Counted from the stretch's first letter, positions 1 to 5,507 are shown. The stretch is 7,975 nucleotides of DNA from a bacterium (GCA_023267475.1 JAHFND010000022.1:1-7975), one strand, 5' to 3'. A program made the numbers and translations. Notes: a model not told the origin generated them from the sequence alone.

Positions 1-473
1 CCATGTGCAGGTATTACATCCGGCACACTTACTTTACCTGTTATGTTTAATGTCTCACCTATTTTATATTTTGGATAAAGTGGTGTGCGAAGTTGTATGT
101 TACGCACAGTGTCATCAGATATTATTGGATGCACATTAAATATTTGATATGCATCTTTTGATTCAGGTGAAGAAATTATTGAGGCATCAAACGTACAACT
201 TTTTTCACAAATAAAATTATTCTTTTCTTCTACTAATTGCACTCGCACAATTCCAATTATCATTCCAATACAAAATAAAATTGTAATGAAAGGAATTTTG
301 TGTTTACTGTAGGCTGTTGTCTGCCGTCTATTGGCTAACAGCAATGGCGCTTGTGTGAACACAAGCGCCATTGCTGTTACTGCTATCTCTGTCGCAAAAT
401 TTGAAACCTCTCCGACTACTATTCCTAATCCAACTCCAACAATAAATATAATTGTCTTAAAGTGTGTACTCAT
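1..473 (-). CDS. comEC: ComEC/Rec2-like competence protein, N-terminal part (3' end outside window)
   Basis: An open frame begins with ATG at 473-471 and runs off the window at base 1, giving 157 codons. The visible protein starts with hydrophobic segments at about residues 7-21 and 30-47. A further membrane segment at about 60-76 ends in a GMIIGIVR motif. A soluble stretch follows with an ISSPES motif and, near residues 134-151, YPKYKIGETLNITGKVSVP. This is the layout of the DUF4131 (OB-like) region that precedes the channel domain in ComEC, the inner-membrane channel that passes single-stranded DNA into the cytoplasm. The start overlaps the end of rnhA by 17 bp, and GAGG lies 8 nt upstream, so translation is probably coupled. 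The competence and metallo-beta-lactamase domains would lie outside the window, so the assignment rests on the N-terminus only. A different OB-containing membrane protein is possible. Confidence 0.7.
   Translation of the reverse strand, partial: MSTHFKTIIFIVGVGLGIVVGEVSNFATEIAVTAMALVFTQAPLLLANRRQTTAYSKHKIPFITILFCIGMIIGIVRVQLVEEKNNFICEKSCTFDASIISSPESKDAYQIFNVHPIISDDTVRNIQLRTPLYPKYKIGETLNITGKVSVPDVIPAH
336..379. repeat. Perfect 21-bp inverted repeat with 2-nt spacer inside comEC
   Basis: Bases 336-356 are exactly the reverse complement of 359-379, separated only by GA. The repeat lies inside the coding frame, at about residues 32-46 of the ComEC-like protein, where both arms encode hydrophobic membrane sequence. 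It has no adjoining T-tract, so it is not a standard terminator. Symmetry ends sharply at 335/380. It would fold into a very stable hairpin in mRNA or a cruciform in DNA. Confidence 0.9.
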
Positions 474-948
474 TCCTTGGACCTCTGTATAATCGCAAAT
501 CATTTGCATCATCTGCACACATTGTCGCTATAGTATCAGCTCTCTCATTCATCACCACCCCCACATGTGCTGGTACATATTTCCATGTGACTTTCACTCC
601 GCTTTTCTTTAATCTATCTTCTTCTTTTTTTAAATCCTGCCAAAGTTCTTTATTAAGCACTGGCTTTTTTGTAGACCCTTTCCAACCTTTTGCTATCCAT
701 CCATCTATCCATTCCGTCATCCCCTTTTTTACATATTGACTATCAGTACACACTTCCACTTCTTTCGCTTCTTTTCCTATTTCACGAAGTCCCATAATCG
801 CCCCGAGTAATTCCATCCTATTATTTGTCGTATGATCTTCTCTTCCACCCAATTCAATCACTTCCTCCGGTGTCATAATTATCGCCCCCCATCCCCCTTT
901 CCCCGGATTACCCCTCGAGCTCCCATCTGTATAAATAGTGATTTTCAT
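457..948 (-). CDS. rnhA: Ribonuclease HI
   Basis: This 163-residue protein has the normal length of bacterial RNase HI, which cleaves the RNA strand of RNA:DNA hybrids (R-loops, Okazaki primers). All four catalytic acids are visible: D8 in YTDGSSRGNPG, E46 in NNRMELLGAI, D69 in VCTDSQYV and D138 in NERADTIA. H128 lies in the flexible PAHVG loop. The basic handle region (WIDGWIAKGWKG, about 80-91) is present, as in the E. coli enzyme. The start is fixed because the fold begins directly at MKITIYTDGS. It begins 7 bp after the recJ stop and overlaps the start of comEC, so it is the middle gene of a tight recJ-rnhA-comEC unit. RNase HI is generally involved in replication and genome maintenance; a link to processing imported DNA is inferred from the neighbours only. 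Confidence 0.96.
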   Translation of the reverse strand: MKITIYTDGSSRGNPGKGGWGAIIMTPEEVIELGGREDHTTNNRMELLGAIMGLREIGKEAKEVEVCTDSQYVKKGMTEWIDGWIAKGWKGSTKKPVLNKELWQDLKKEEDRLKKSGVKVTWKYVPAHVGVVMNERADTIATMCADDANDLRLYRGPRNEYTL

Positions 949-955
949 ATATAAA

Positions 956-2731
956 TTATATCACCTCCTTTATCCTCAACCTTAACTCTGTTTTTCCTCT
1001 AAATACACTCTTTTCTATGTGGGCAAGCAAGGTGTGCTCCTTTTTTATTTTTTCTTCCAGTTCTTTTGGTGCAAAAAACATAATTGCTTTTTTCTCACCA
1101 TAGAAAACCTCTAAATGCTCCCCTTTCTTCCCAAACCATCTCACAGATAAAGGTGTCACACTTTTAAATGCGAACAGTGGCTTCTCATTTCCCACTCCAA
1201 ATGGCGCGAGCGCATTTATCGCATTATGCGTCACATGATTTACATCTCCTATATTTAAATATGCATGCGCGACAGTCTCCTCATTCCCTAAATCTTTTAT
1301 CTCCACATGCTTGTACGCTTCATTTAATGCATTTGATAATTCCCCCACCTTACCAATCGCACATTCGAATCCTCCCGCTTGTTCATGTCCACCTGAATGT
1401 GTAATCACACTTGGAAACATTTCTTTTGCAATCGCCATGAGTTCTACTACATGCACGTCCCCTCGCGAACGACATGACCCTTTCACCACACTTTTATCAT
1501 CTCCTTGCCCCCACACGAATGTCGGCTTCCCTGTTTCATCAATTATATTCTGCGCAATAAGTCCAAGTATTCCCGCACCCCACGAAATATCTCCGACCAC
1601 TACCACATCATTTTTATACGCATCGTGGTCAAAAGAAATATTTTTTACAATATCTTTCACTCCAAGTTTTCTCTCTGTATTTAATAATTCCAAGTCATCT
1701 ACAAACTTCTGCGCAGCTAAAGCATTTTTTTCATACAACATTTTATGAGCTTGTACCGGGTCCCCCATTCGGCTCGCTGCATTTATTCTCGGTGCGATAG
1801 TAAAAGCGATATCATCTTCTGTTAAATGTTCTTTCGACACGCCTTGTGCGTAAAAAATATGATTGAGCCCATGACGCTTCGTCTGTCGTAATACTTTCAA
1901 ACCAAAATGTGCGAGCGCACGATTCTCTTTCACAAGTGGTACCATATCCGATATCGTAGATATTCCTACTAAGTCGAGCAACCACTTTTCATATCCATCT
2001 TTTAATTTTGAAACAGTATCGAGCACCGCTTGAAAACTTTTCTTGCTCGACTTCTTCTCTTTTTTCAAACTTTGTAATAATGCGCAAGATAATTTCCAAG
2101 CCACTGCACATCCACACAACATATCATCATGATACTTACACACATCTTGTTTAGAATTTATCACTGCTACTGCGTCTGGCACCACTTGTTTTTTCTTTCC
2201 ACTCTTTAATTCTTTATGAATAGGTAAGTGATGATCCGTGACTATCATATCTACTCCCACACTCTTCGCATATTCCACTTCTTCAATATTCGTAATCGCC
2301 AAGTCCACAGTGATAATAAGTGTTACACCTTTTTCTTTTAAAATATCTATCGCGTGTTTATGCACGCCATATCCTTCATTGTGACGATGCGGAATATATA
2401 ACTCCACTGGATAACCAATGTCATCAAAAAATGTTCGAAGTAGTACTCCTCCTGGTATTCCATCACAATCATAATCACTATAAATCGCTATCTTCTCCCC
2501 TTTCTTAATCGCACCGATAATTCTCTCCACCGCTTTCGTCATTCCATAAATCAAAAATGGATCTCCAATATCTTTTTCATAACTCGGATTCATAAAACTC
2601 TCCGCTTCTTTCTTATTTTTTATCCCACGCTGTGCAAGCAACTGAAGAGTAAGTGGATGTACGTCCAAATCTCCAAACATTTCTTTTAGTTTCTCCTCCC
2701 TCACTTCTTCTCGCACAGAAAATTCACTCAT
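956..2731 (-). CDS. recJ: Single-stranded-DNA-specific exonuclease RecJ
   Basis: The 591-residue length is typical of RecJ, the 5'-3' ssDNA exonuclease of recombination and mismatch repair. DHH-domain motifs appear in order: SDYDCDG at 85-91, TVD at 141-143 followed by LAI, VTDHH at 164-168, and ISTISDMVPLVKENR at 257-271. The connecting segment TIAPRINAASRMGD (311-324) follows. The DHHA1 domain contains GDISWGAGILGLIA (380-393) and the SGGHEQAGGF signature (446-455). The OB-type segment includes NALAPFGVGNEKPLF (506-520). The motif after TVD is normally a Gly-containing turn (VDxGI), but here it reads VDLAI, a small deviation. The start is ATG with no useful SD. A TG-G-TATACT extended -10 lies 6 nt upstream, suggesting a leaderless mRNA separate from cca. 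It is followed 7 bp later by rnhA. Confidence 0.96.
   Translation of the reverse strand: MSEFSVREEVREEKLKEMFGDLDVHPLTLQLLAQRGIKNKKEAESFMNPSYEKDIGDPFLIYGMTKAVERIIGAIKKGEKIAIYSDYDCDGIPGGVLLRTFFDDIGYPVELYIPHRHNEGYGVHKHAIDILKEKGVTLIITVDLAITNIEEVEYAKSVGVDMIVTDHHLPIHKELKSGKKKQVVPDAVAVINSKQDVCKYHDDMLCGCAVAWKLSCALLQSLKKEKKSSKKSFQAVLDTVSKLKDGYEKWLLDLVGISTISDMVPLVKENRALAHFGLKVLRQTKRHGLNHIFYAQGVSKEHLTEDDIAFTIAPRINAASRMGDPVQAHKMLYEKNALAAQKFVDDLELLNTERKLGVKDIVKNISFDHDAYKNDVVVVGDISWGAGILGLIAQNIIDETGKPTFVWGQGDDKSVVKGSCRSRGDVHVVELMAIAKEMFPSVITHSGGHEQAGGFECAIGKVGELSNALNEAYKHVEIKDLGNEETVAHAYLNIGDVNHVTHNAINALAPFGVGNEKPLFAFKSVTPLSVRWFGKKGEHLEVFYGEKKAIMFFAPKELEEKIKKEHTLLAHIEKSVFRGKTELRLRIKEVI
960..970 (-). promoter_or_regulatory. 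Extended Shine-Dalgarno for rnhA inside the end of recJ
   Basis: On the minus strand AAGGAGGTGAT, an 11-nt match to the 16S anti-SD complement, lies in the last codons of recJ. The distance from GGAGG to the rnhA ATG is 15 nt, longer than the usual 5-9, so ribosomes ending recJ may reload here. This points to translational coupling. Confidence 0.6.
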
Positions 2732-2737
2732 CTACGC

Positions 2738-2746
2738 AGTATACCA
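2738..2746 (-). promoter_or_regulatory. Extended -10 promoter for recJ (leaderless)
   Basis: The minus strand reads TGGTATACT, an extended -10 (TGnTATACT), ending 6 bp before the recJ ATG. Transcription would start at or within a base or two of the A of ATG. No convincing -35 is seen, and GGTGAG further upstream is too far away to act as an SD. Confidence 0.5.
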
Positions 2747-2760
2747 GTACTCACCTTTTC

Positions 2761-2794
2761 ATTTTGTCTTTTATAAAAAAATAAAAGACAAAAT
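2761..2794. other. AT-rich 13-bp hairpin between cca and recJ
   Basis: Bases 2761-2773 (ATTTTGTCTTTTA) are perfectly complementary to 2782-2794 around an 8-nt A/T loop. It sits 2 bp beyond the cca stop codon, where a terminator would be expected. The stem has only two G:C pairs and no U-tract follows on the minus strand, so termination would be weak. It may instead protect the cca mRNA 3' end. Confidence 0.45.
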
Positions 2795-2796
2795 AT

Positions 2797-4302
2797 CTAC
2801 TTAACCTTGAATTGCTTTTTAATTTCTTGCACCATCTCTATATTTTTCTCCTCCATCTCTTTCTTTCCCCTCTCACCTAGCGCTTTCAATTCATCAACTG
2901 ACATTTTCATAAGCTCTACTGCGCGATTATCTAGATATTCTTCAGTATTTCTACTTGGTTCTTCCAACACTTCATCAAATAACGCATGCAAAACATACCC
3001 AACCTTTGGCCCAGCGGATTCTTTCGTTACTTCCATTATTCTTTTCCCGTCCGTCTTCAGCATTTTTAATGAAACTGGATCTTGTAATGCTTGTTCCACC
3101 ATAGATTCATACATTCTCAAACGATATGGCTCTTCTTTTGGTCTCCCTGTTCCTATTCTGTCACAAATACGCAAATCAATCAGATCCCAAATGTTTTCCT
3201 TTCCTACATTTGTGATAAGTCGTCTTACTGCAGAGAGTGTAATCTGCTCAGTATCAGAGAAAAACATGTGCCAACGCACAAACATCGACACTTTTTCAAT
3301 CATTTCCTTTGGAAACTTCAATCTTTCCATAATTTCACGTGTAACACGCCCACCAACTACGTCATGTCCATAAAATGTATAATCACTCTTCTCTTTTGAG
3401 AACCTACGTGTCTCTGGTTTTGAAATATCATGGAAGATAGCAGAGAGACGCACATGTAGTGGCCATTTTTTATCTGCAGAGTGCTGAAGTGTACGAAGAT
3501 TATGCTCCCATACGTCGTATTTATGTGCTTGATTCTGTTCTATTCCTATTCCCCTCTCTAATTCCGGCACAATATACTCAAGTAATCCTACATCTTTCAT
3601 GATCATAAATCCTCGCATAGGAAAATCGGTCATTATAAGCTTCACAAACTCATCTCTTATTCTTTCTGTTGATATATTTTTAAGTAAATGCGCATTTCTC
3701 TCTATACTTTCACGTGTAACGGGATGAATATCAAAGTCCAACTGACTTGCAAGACGTATAGCGCGCATTAAACGTAATGCATCTTCATTGAAACGCACGT
3801 CTCCACTCCCTACAGTGCGAATGATTTTGTCCTTTATATCTTCTGCTCCACTAAATGGATCTACTAACTCCCCCGTCACTGGATTGTACGCAATGGCATT
3901 AATTGTTAAATCACGACGTTTTAAATCATCTTCGATGTCTTTACTCCAAATTACTTGATCGGGGTGTCTATTGTCAGAATATGTCGTCTCAAGACGATAT
4001 GGAGTCACTTCCACAATCTTTACAGTCTCATCACTACAAATTGGAAGATTTTCTTCCCCACAAGTCACCACCCCTACCGTTCCATAAGAGTTTTCATAAA
4101 ATGTCTTTGGGAATAATGCGATAATCTGCTCTGGTGTAGCATTCGTCGTAACATCATAATCCTTTGGCTTTGTACCGATAATCAGATCACGAACACATCC
4201 TCCAACAAGAAAAGCTTCAAACCCTGCATTTTGAAGCACGGCAAGTACCATCATCACCTCTTTTGGTATCGTAGTTTTAATTATTTCCTGTATTTGTGAC
4301 AT
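2797..4302 (-). CDS. cca: CCA tRNA nucleotidyltransferase, class II, with HD domain
   Basis: This 501-residue enzyme adds or repairs the 3'-CCA end of tRNA using CTP and ATP. The nucleotidyltransferase head shows LVGGCVRD at 32-39, the metal-binding DYD at 48-50, and the nucleotide-selecting RRDLTINAIAYNP at 129-141. The neck follows with NEDALRLMRAIRLASQLDF at 172-190 and the ISTERIRDEFVKLI helix at 210-223. An HD phosphohydrolase domain carries SAIFHDISKP at 287-296 and FYGHD at 310-314. The last 150 residues or so are the tRNA-binding tail ending in charged helices. Polynucleotide (poly(A)) polymerases share the head, but the HD domain and overall layout favour CCA addition. It is divergent from tRNA-Arg, which lacks an encoded CCA, as do both tRNA-Gly genes. 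The ATG start aligns with the family N-terminus; no clear SD precedes it. Confidence 0.95.
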   Translation of the reverse strand: MSQIQEIIKTTIPKEVMMVLAVLQNAGFEAFLVGGCVRDLIIGTKPKDYDVTTNATPEQIIALFPKTFYENSYGTVGVVTCGEENLPICSDETVKIVEVTPYRLETTYSDNRHPDQVIWSKDIEDDLKRRDLTINAIAYNPVTGELVDPFSGAEDIKDKIIRTVGSGDVRFNEDALRLMRAIRLASQLDFDIHPVTRESIERNAHLLKNISTERIRDEFVKLIMTDFPMRGFMIMKDVGLLEYIVPELERGIGIEQNQAHKYDVWEHNLRTLQHSADKKWPLHVRLSAIFHDISKPETRRFSKEKSDYTFYGHDVVGGRVTREIMERLKFPKEMIEKVSMFVRWHMFFSDTEQITLSAVRRLITNVGKENIWDLIDLRICDRIGTGRPKEEPYRLRMYESMVEQALQDPVSLKMLKTDGKRIMEVTKESAGPKVGYVLHALFDEVLEEPSRNTEEYLDNRAVELMKMSVDELKALGERGKKEMEEKNIEMVQEIKKQFKVK

Positions 4303-4305
4303 AGA

Positions 4306-4317
4306 TTATGTTAGAAT
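4306..4317 (+). promoter_or_regulatory. Promoter core of tRNA-Arg
   Basis: TTATGTTAGAAT contains an extended -10 (TG-T-TAGAAT, hexamer 4312-4317), 15 bp before the tRNA. No -35 is obvious, as is common for extended -10 promoters. The same 8-mer TTATGTTA precedes both tRNA-Gly genes. The core lies in the divergent gap next to the cca start codon, so the two directions share DNA. Confidence 0.6.
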
Positions 4318-4332
4318 TTCTTTGTAAATTAA

Positions 4333-4404
4333 GCTTCTGTGGTGAAATGGATATCATTACGGTCTTCGGAACCGTCGTTCCTGGTTCGAATCCAGGCAGA
4401 AGCA
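4333..4404 (+). tRNA. tRNA-Arg (UCG)
   Basis: A full cloverleaf of 72 nt is visible. The acceptor GCTTCTG (4333-4339) pairs with CAGAAGC (4397-4403), with discriminator A4404. The D stem GTGA pairs with TCAT. The anticodon stem ACGGT/ACCGT encloses the loop CTTCGGA, so the anticodon at 4366-4368 is TCG. The T arm is CCTGG-TTCGAAT-CCAGG. The next bases are CAA, so CCA is not encoded and must be added by the neighbouring cca product. Confidence 0.96.
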
Positions 4405-4511
4405 CAAAAAGTGTTATTTATATTGGTTTATTACACTAGTGTACCGTTACATGTGTAACAAAAGTGCTGGTTGTCCCCTGTTTGGTCTGACTAGGAAACG
4501 TTTTGCCATGA

Positions 4512-4528
4512 GCGGCGTAGGAGAATCG
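4512..4528 (-). repeat. 17-bp direct copy of the tRNA-Gly(GCC) 3' end
   Basis: GCGGCGTAGGAGAATCG at 4512-4528 is identical to 4658-4674, the acceptor 3' strand and part of the T arm of tRNA-Gly(GCC), 146 bp away in the same orientation. An 11-bp inverted copy, TTCGATTCTCC, is at 4583-4593. Duplicated tRNA 3' ends are typical of tRNA-targeted integration sites, but a decayed tandem tRNA gene explains it equally well. No integrase is present. Confidence 0.75.
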
Positions 4529-4595
4529 GTCACCTCGTCTCGTCTCTCGATTCTCTCGAGACAGTAGACTCCGCGACCCCTATTCGATTCTCCAA

Positions 4596-4617
4596 GTAAG
4601 CCAAGCAGTTGGCTTAC
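4596..4617. other. Strong 9-bp hairpin
   Basis: GTAAGCCAA (4596-4604) and TTGGCTTAC (4609-4617) are perfect complements around a 4-nt loop (GCAG). No T-tract follows on either strand, so a standard terminator is unlikely. It could stabilise a transcript running on from tRNA-Gly(GCC). Confidence 0.6.
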
Positions 4618-4627
4618 ATACGCCCAC

Positions 4628-4654
4628 AAAAACACTCACTTCGTTCCTGTTTTT
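4628..4654 (-). terminator. Weak terminator-like hairpin after tRNA-Gly(GCC)
   Basis: On the minus strand AAAAACA (4654-4648) pairs with TGTTTTT (4634-4628) across a 13-nt loop, starting 3 bp past the tRNA. The downstream arm supplies the T-run, but the stem is short and A/T-rich. Confidence 0.35.
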
Positions 4655-4656
4655 AG

Positions 4657-4727
4657 TGCGGCGTAGGAGAATCGAACTCCTGTCTCAACCTTGGCAAGGT
4701 CGTGTTCTACCACTAAACCAACACCGC
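4657..4727 (-). tRNA. tRNA-Gly (GCC)
   Basis: This 71-nt cloverleaf lies on the minus strand. The acceptor GCGGTGT pairs with ACGCCGC (one T:G pair), with discriminator A. The anticodon stem CGACC/GGTTG holds the loop TTGCCAA, giving anticodon GCC. The T arm is AGGAG-TTCGATT-CTCCT. The bases after the discriminator are CTA, so CCA is not encoded. Confidence 0.95.
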
Positions 4728-4737
4728 ATTGAAAAAC

Positions 4738-4749
4738 ATTGTAACATAA
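4738..4749 (-). promoter_or_regulatory. Promoter core of tRNA-Gly(GCC)
   Basis: The minus strand reads TTATGTTACAAT, an extended -10 (TG-T-TACAAT, hexamer at 4743-4738), 10 bp before the tRNA. Initiation would fall just upstream of the mature 5' end. It matches the tRNA-Arg core in 11 of 12 positions. The DnaA-box-like cluster starts about 20 bp further upstream, so DnaA binding could affect this promoter. Confidence 0.6.
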
Positions 4750-4767
4750 GACCTCTACACTGAGAAG

Positions 4768-4820
4768 ATATTCACAAAAGGCATTGAATATGGGGATAAC
4801 CCTGTGGAGTAGGTGCATAA
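4768..4820. other. Cluster of four DnaA-box-like 9-mers (candidate origin element)
   Basis: Compared with TTATNCACA, the following occur within 53 bp: plus-strand ATATTCACA at 4768-4776 (8/9), minus-strand TTATCCCCA at 4791-4799 (8/9), minus-strand TACTCCACA at 4803-4811 (7/9) and minus-strand TTATGCACC at 4812-4820 (8/9). The last two abut and three share one orientation. None is perfect; a perfect TTATTCACA is at 5354-5362. An AT-rich stretch and a parS-like site follow. This looks like an origin-type layout, but DnaA binding is not shown by sequence alone. Confidence 0.45.
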
Positions 4821-4860
4821 AAGACAGTAAAGTACGTATAGGGCAGACTATACACGTGAT

Positions 4861-4940
4861 GGCTTTAATTGCAAAATACTCTTATAAAATAAAGGTTTTT
4901 AAAAGGCATATGACTTTTTTATAAAGGATAATAAGACATA
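4861..4940. other. AT-rich stretch between DnaA-like boxes and parS-like site
   Basis: Roughly four fifths of these 80 bp are A or T, with runs such as TTATAAAATAAAGG, TTTTTAAAA and TTTTTTATAAAGG. No gene fits. If the neighbouring boxes form an origin, this would be the natural unwinding region. It must also hold the yraN promoter, for which no -35/-10 pair stands out. Confidence 0.4.
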
Positions 4941-4956
4941 CGTTTCACGTGAAACA
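4941..4956. promoter_or_regulatory. parS-like site (ParB-binding palindrome)
   Basis: CGTTTCACGTGAAACA matches the bacterial parS consensus TGTTNCACGTGAAACA at 15 of 16 positions, and its inner 14 bp (4942-4955) form a perfect palindrome. In many bacteria such sites cluster near the replication origin, where ParB loads for chromosome segregation. It is intergenic, 24 bp before yraN. No parA or parB gene is in the window. Confidence 0.65.
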
Positions 4957-4979
4957 AGAATAAAAAACCCTTAGACTAT

Positions 4980-5369
4980 ATGGCAGAACACAATGAAATA
5001 GGTAAAATAGGCGAAAATATAGCTAAAACGTTTCTTATGAAACATGGTTTTTCTATACTCGAGACTAATTATAGGACCCATTTCGGTGAAATAGACATAA
5101 TTGCCAGAAAAGACAACAAGATAAGGTTTATTGAAGTAAAGAGTGTAAAAGTCAGAGATTTTTCTAGTATAGATACATTACACGTGAAACCAGAAGATAA
5201 CTTAACAGGGGAGAAATGGAAGAAGGTTGTAATCAGCTCAGAAATATATTTAAGAAACAGGGGAGTTACACATGAAACAAGATGGCAAATAGATCTAGCG
5301 TGCGTATATATAAATACTGAAACAAGGGAGGGGAAAGTCTATCTGCTGGAGAATGTGAATAAGGAGTAG
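4980..5369 (+). CDS. yraN: YraN/UPF0102 family putative endonuclease
   Basis: The 129-residue length is typical of the YraN family. The N-terminal helix GKIGENIAKTFLMKHGF (8-24) and ILETNYR (26-32) are followed by the PD-(D/E)xK nuclease core: GEID at 36-39 and EVK at 52-54, all family metal-site residues intact. The later RWQIDLACVYI (101-111) fits the closing strand of the fold. The fold resembles Holliday-junction resolvases and restriction-type nucleases, but the cellular role is not settled. The ATG start gives the expected family N-terminus; no SD precedes it. It is transcribed away from the parS-like site and divergently from tRNA-Gly(GCC). It is followed 58 bp later by tRNA-Pro, whose promoter lies in that gap. 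Confidence 0.93.
   Translation: MAEHNEIGKIGENIAKTFLMKHGFSILETNYRTHFGEIDIIARKDNKIRFIEVKSVKVRDFSSIDTLHVKPEDNLTGEKWKKVVISSEIYLRNRGVTHETRWQIDLACVYINTETREGKVYLLENVNKE
5354..5362 (-). other. Perfect-consensus DnaA box inside yraN
   Basis: The minus strand reads TTATTCACA, a 9/9 match to TTATNCACA, in the last codons of yraN. One such match in 8 kb of AT-rich DNA can arise by chance. It matters mainly because the box cluster and parS-like site are 400-600 bp away. Confidence 0.35.
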
Positions 5370-5392
5370 GGGAATGCGTATTATAAAATATG

Positions 5393-5401
5393 TGTTAGAA
5401 T
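5393..5401 (+). promoter_or_regulatory. Promoter core of tRNA-Pro
   Basis: TGTTAGAAT (TG 5393-5394, hexamer 5396-5401) is identical to the core before tRNA-Arg. It lies 26 bp upstream of the tRNA, leaving a short 5' leader for RNase P to remove. No clear -35 is seen. Confidence 0.6.
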
Positions 5402-5427
5402 ACACCTTACGTTTCAATGAAGAAATA

Positions 5428-5503
5428 CGGAATGTGGTGTAACGGCTAACATCCCTGGTTTGGGACCAGGTGACTCCGGGTTCGAATCCCGGCATTCCGA
5501 CCA
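5428..5503 (+). tRNA. tRNA-Pro (UGG), with encoded CCA
   Basis: The acceptor CGGAATG (5428-5434) pairs with CATTCCG (5493-5499), giving the C1-G72 pair typical of bacterial tRNA-Pro. The discriminator is A5500 and CCA is encoded at 5501-5503. The anticodon stem CCTGG/CCAGG holds the loop TTTGGGA, so the anticodon is TGG. The T arm is CCGGG-TTCGAAT-CCCGG. It is the only one of the four tRNAs here with a templated CCA. Confidence 0.97.
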
Positions 5504-5507
5504 AGAC

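Larger units (their letters stand above)
4405..4656. other. Non-coding, hairpin-rich gap between tRNA-Arg and tRNA-Gly(GCC)
   Basis: No credible protein gene lies in these 252 bp; a 62-codon minus-strand frame (4447-4635) has tRNA-like composition and no family resemblance. Structure is dense: palindromes ACACTAGTGT (4433-4442) and GTTACATGTGTAAC (4446-4459), a copy of the tRNA-Gly 3' end (4512-4528), a long-range 9-bp pairing between GGAGAATCG (4520-4528) and CGATTCTCC (4585-4593), an inner TCTCGA/TCGAGA hairpin around 4540-4560, a 9-bp hairpin at 4596-4617 and a weak terminator-like hairpin at 4628-4654. On the minus strand, 4574-4512 has partial tRNA geometry: a GCGGAGT/ACGCCGC acceptor with one mismatch and a damaged T arm, but no D arm. 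It could be a decayed tRNA-Gly copy, an integration scar or an unknown small RNA read through from tRNA-Gly. Confidence 0.55.

Noticed and set aside
1311..1748. Long plus-strand frame opposite recJ
   Set aside because: Antisense shadow; recJ motifs are continuous on the minus strand and the opposite product has no family features.
2807..3373. 188-codon plus-strand frame opposite cca
   Set aside because: Antisense shadow rich in Ser/Phe/Ile from reversed coding sequence; cca is intact on the other strand.
4520..4593. A complete extra tRNA formed by the GGAGAATCG/CGATTCTCC pairing (74 bp)
   Set aside because: The end-to-end pairing and length suit a tRNA, but no valid T arm, D arm or anticodon loop can be drawn on either strand.
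4447..4635. Minus-strand 62-codon frame next to tRNA-Gly(GCC)
   Set aside because: It overlaps tRNA-like repeats and hairpins, has no SD and resembles no protein family; the sequence is better explained as structured non-coding DNA.
4636..4818. Minus-strand frame over tRNA-Gly(GCC) and its promoter
   Set aside because: It runs straight through the tRNA and the DnaA-like boxes; a shadow reading frame.
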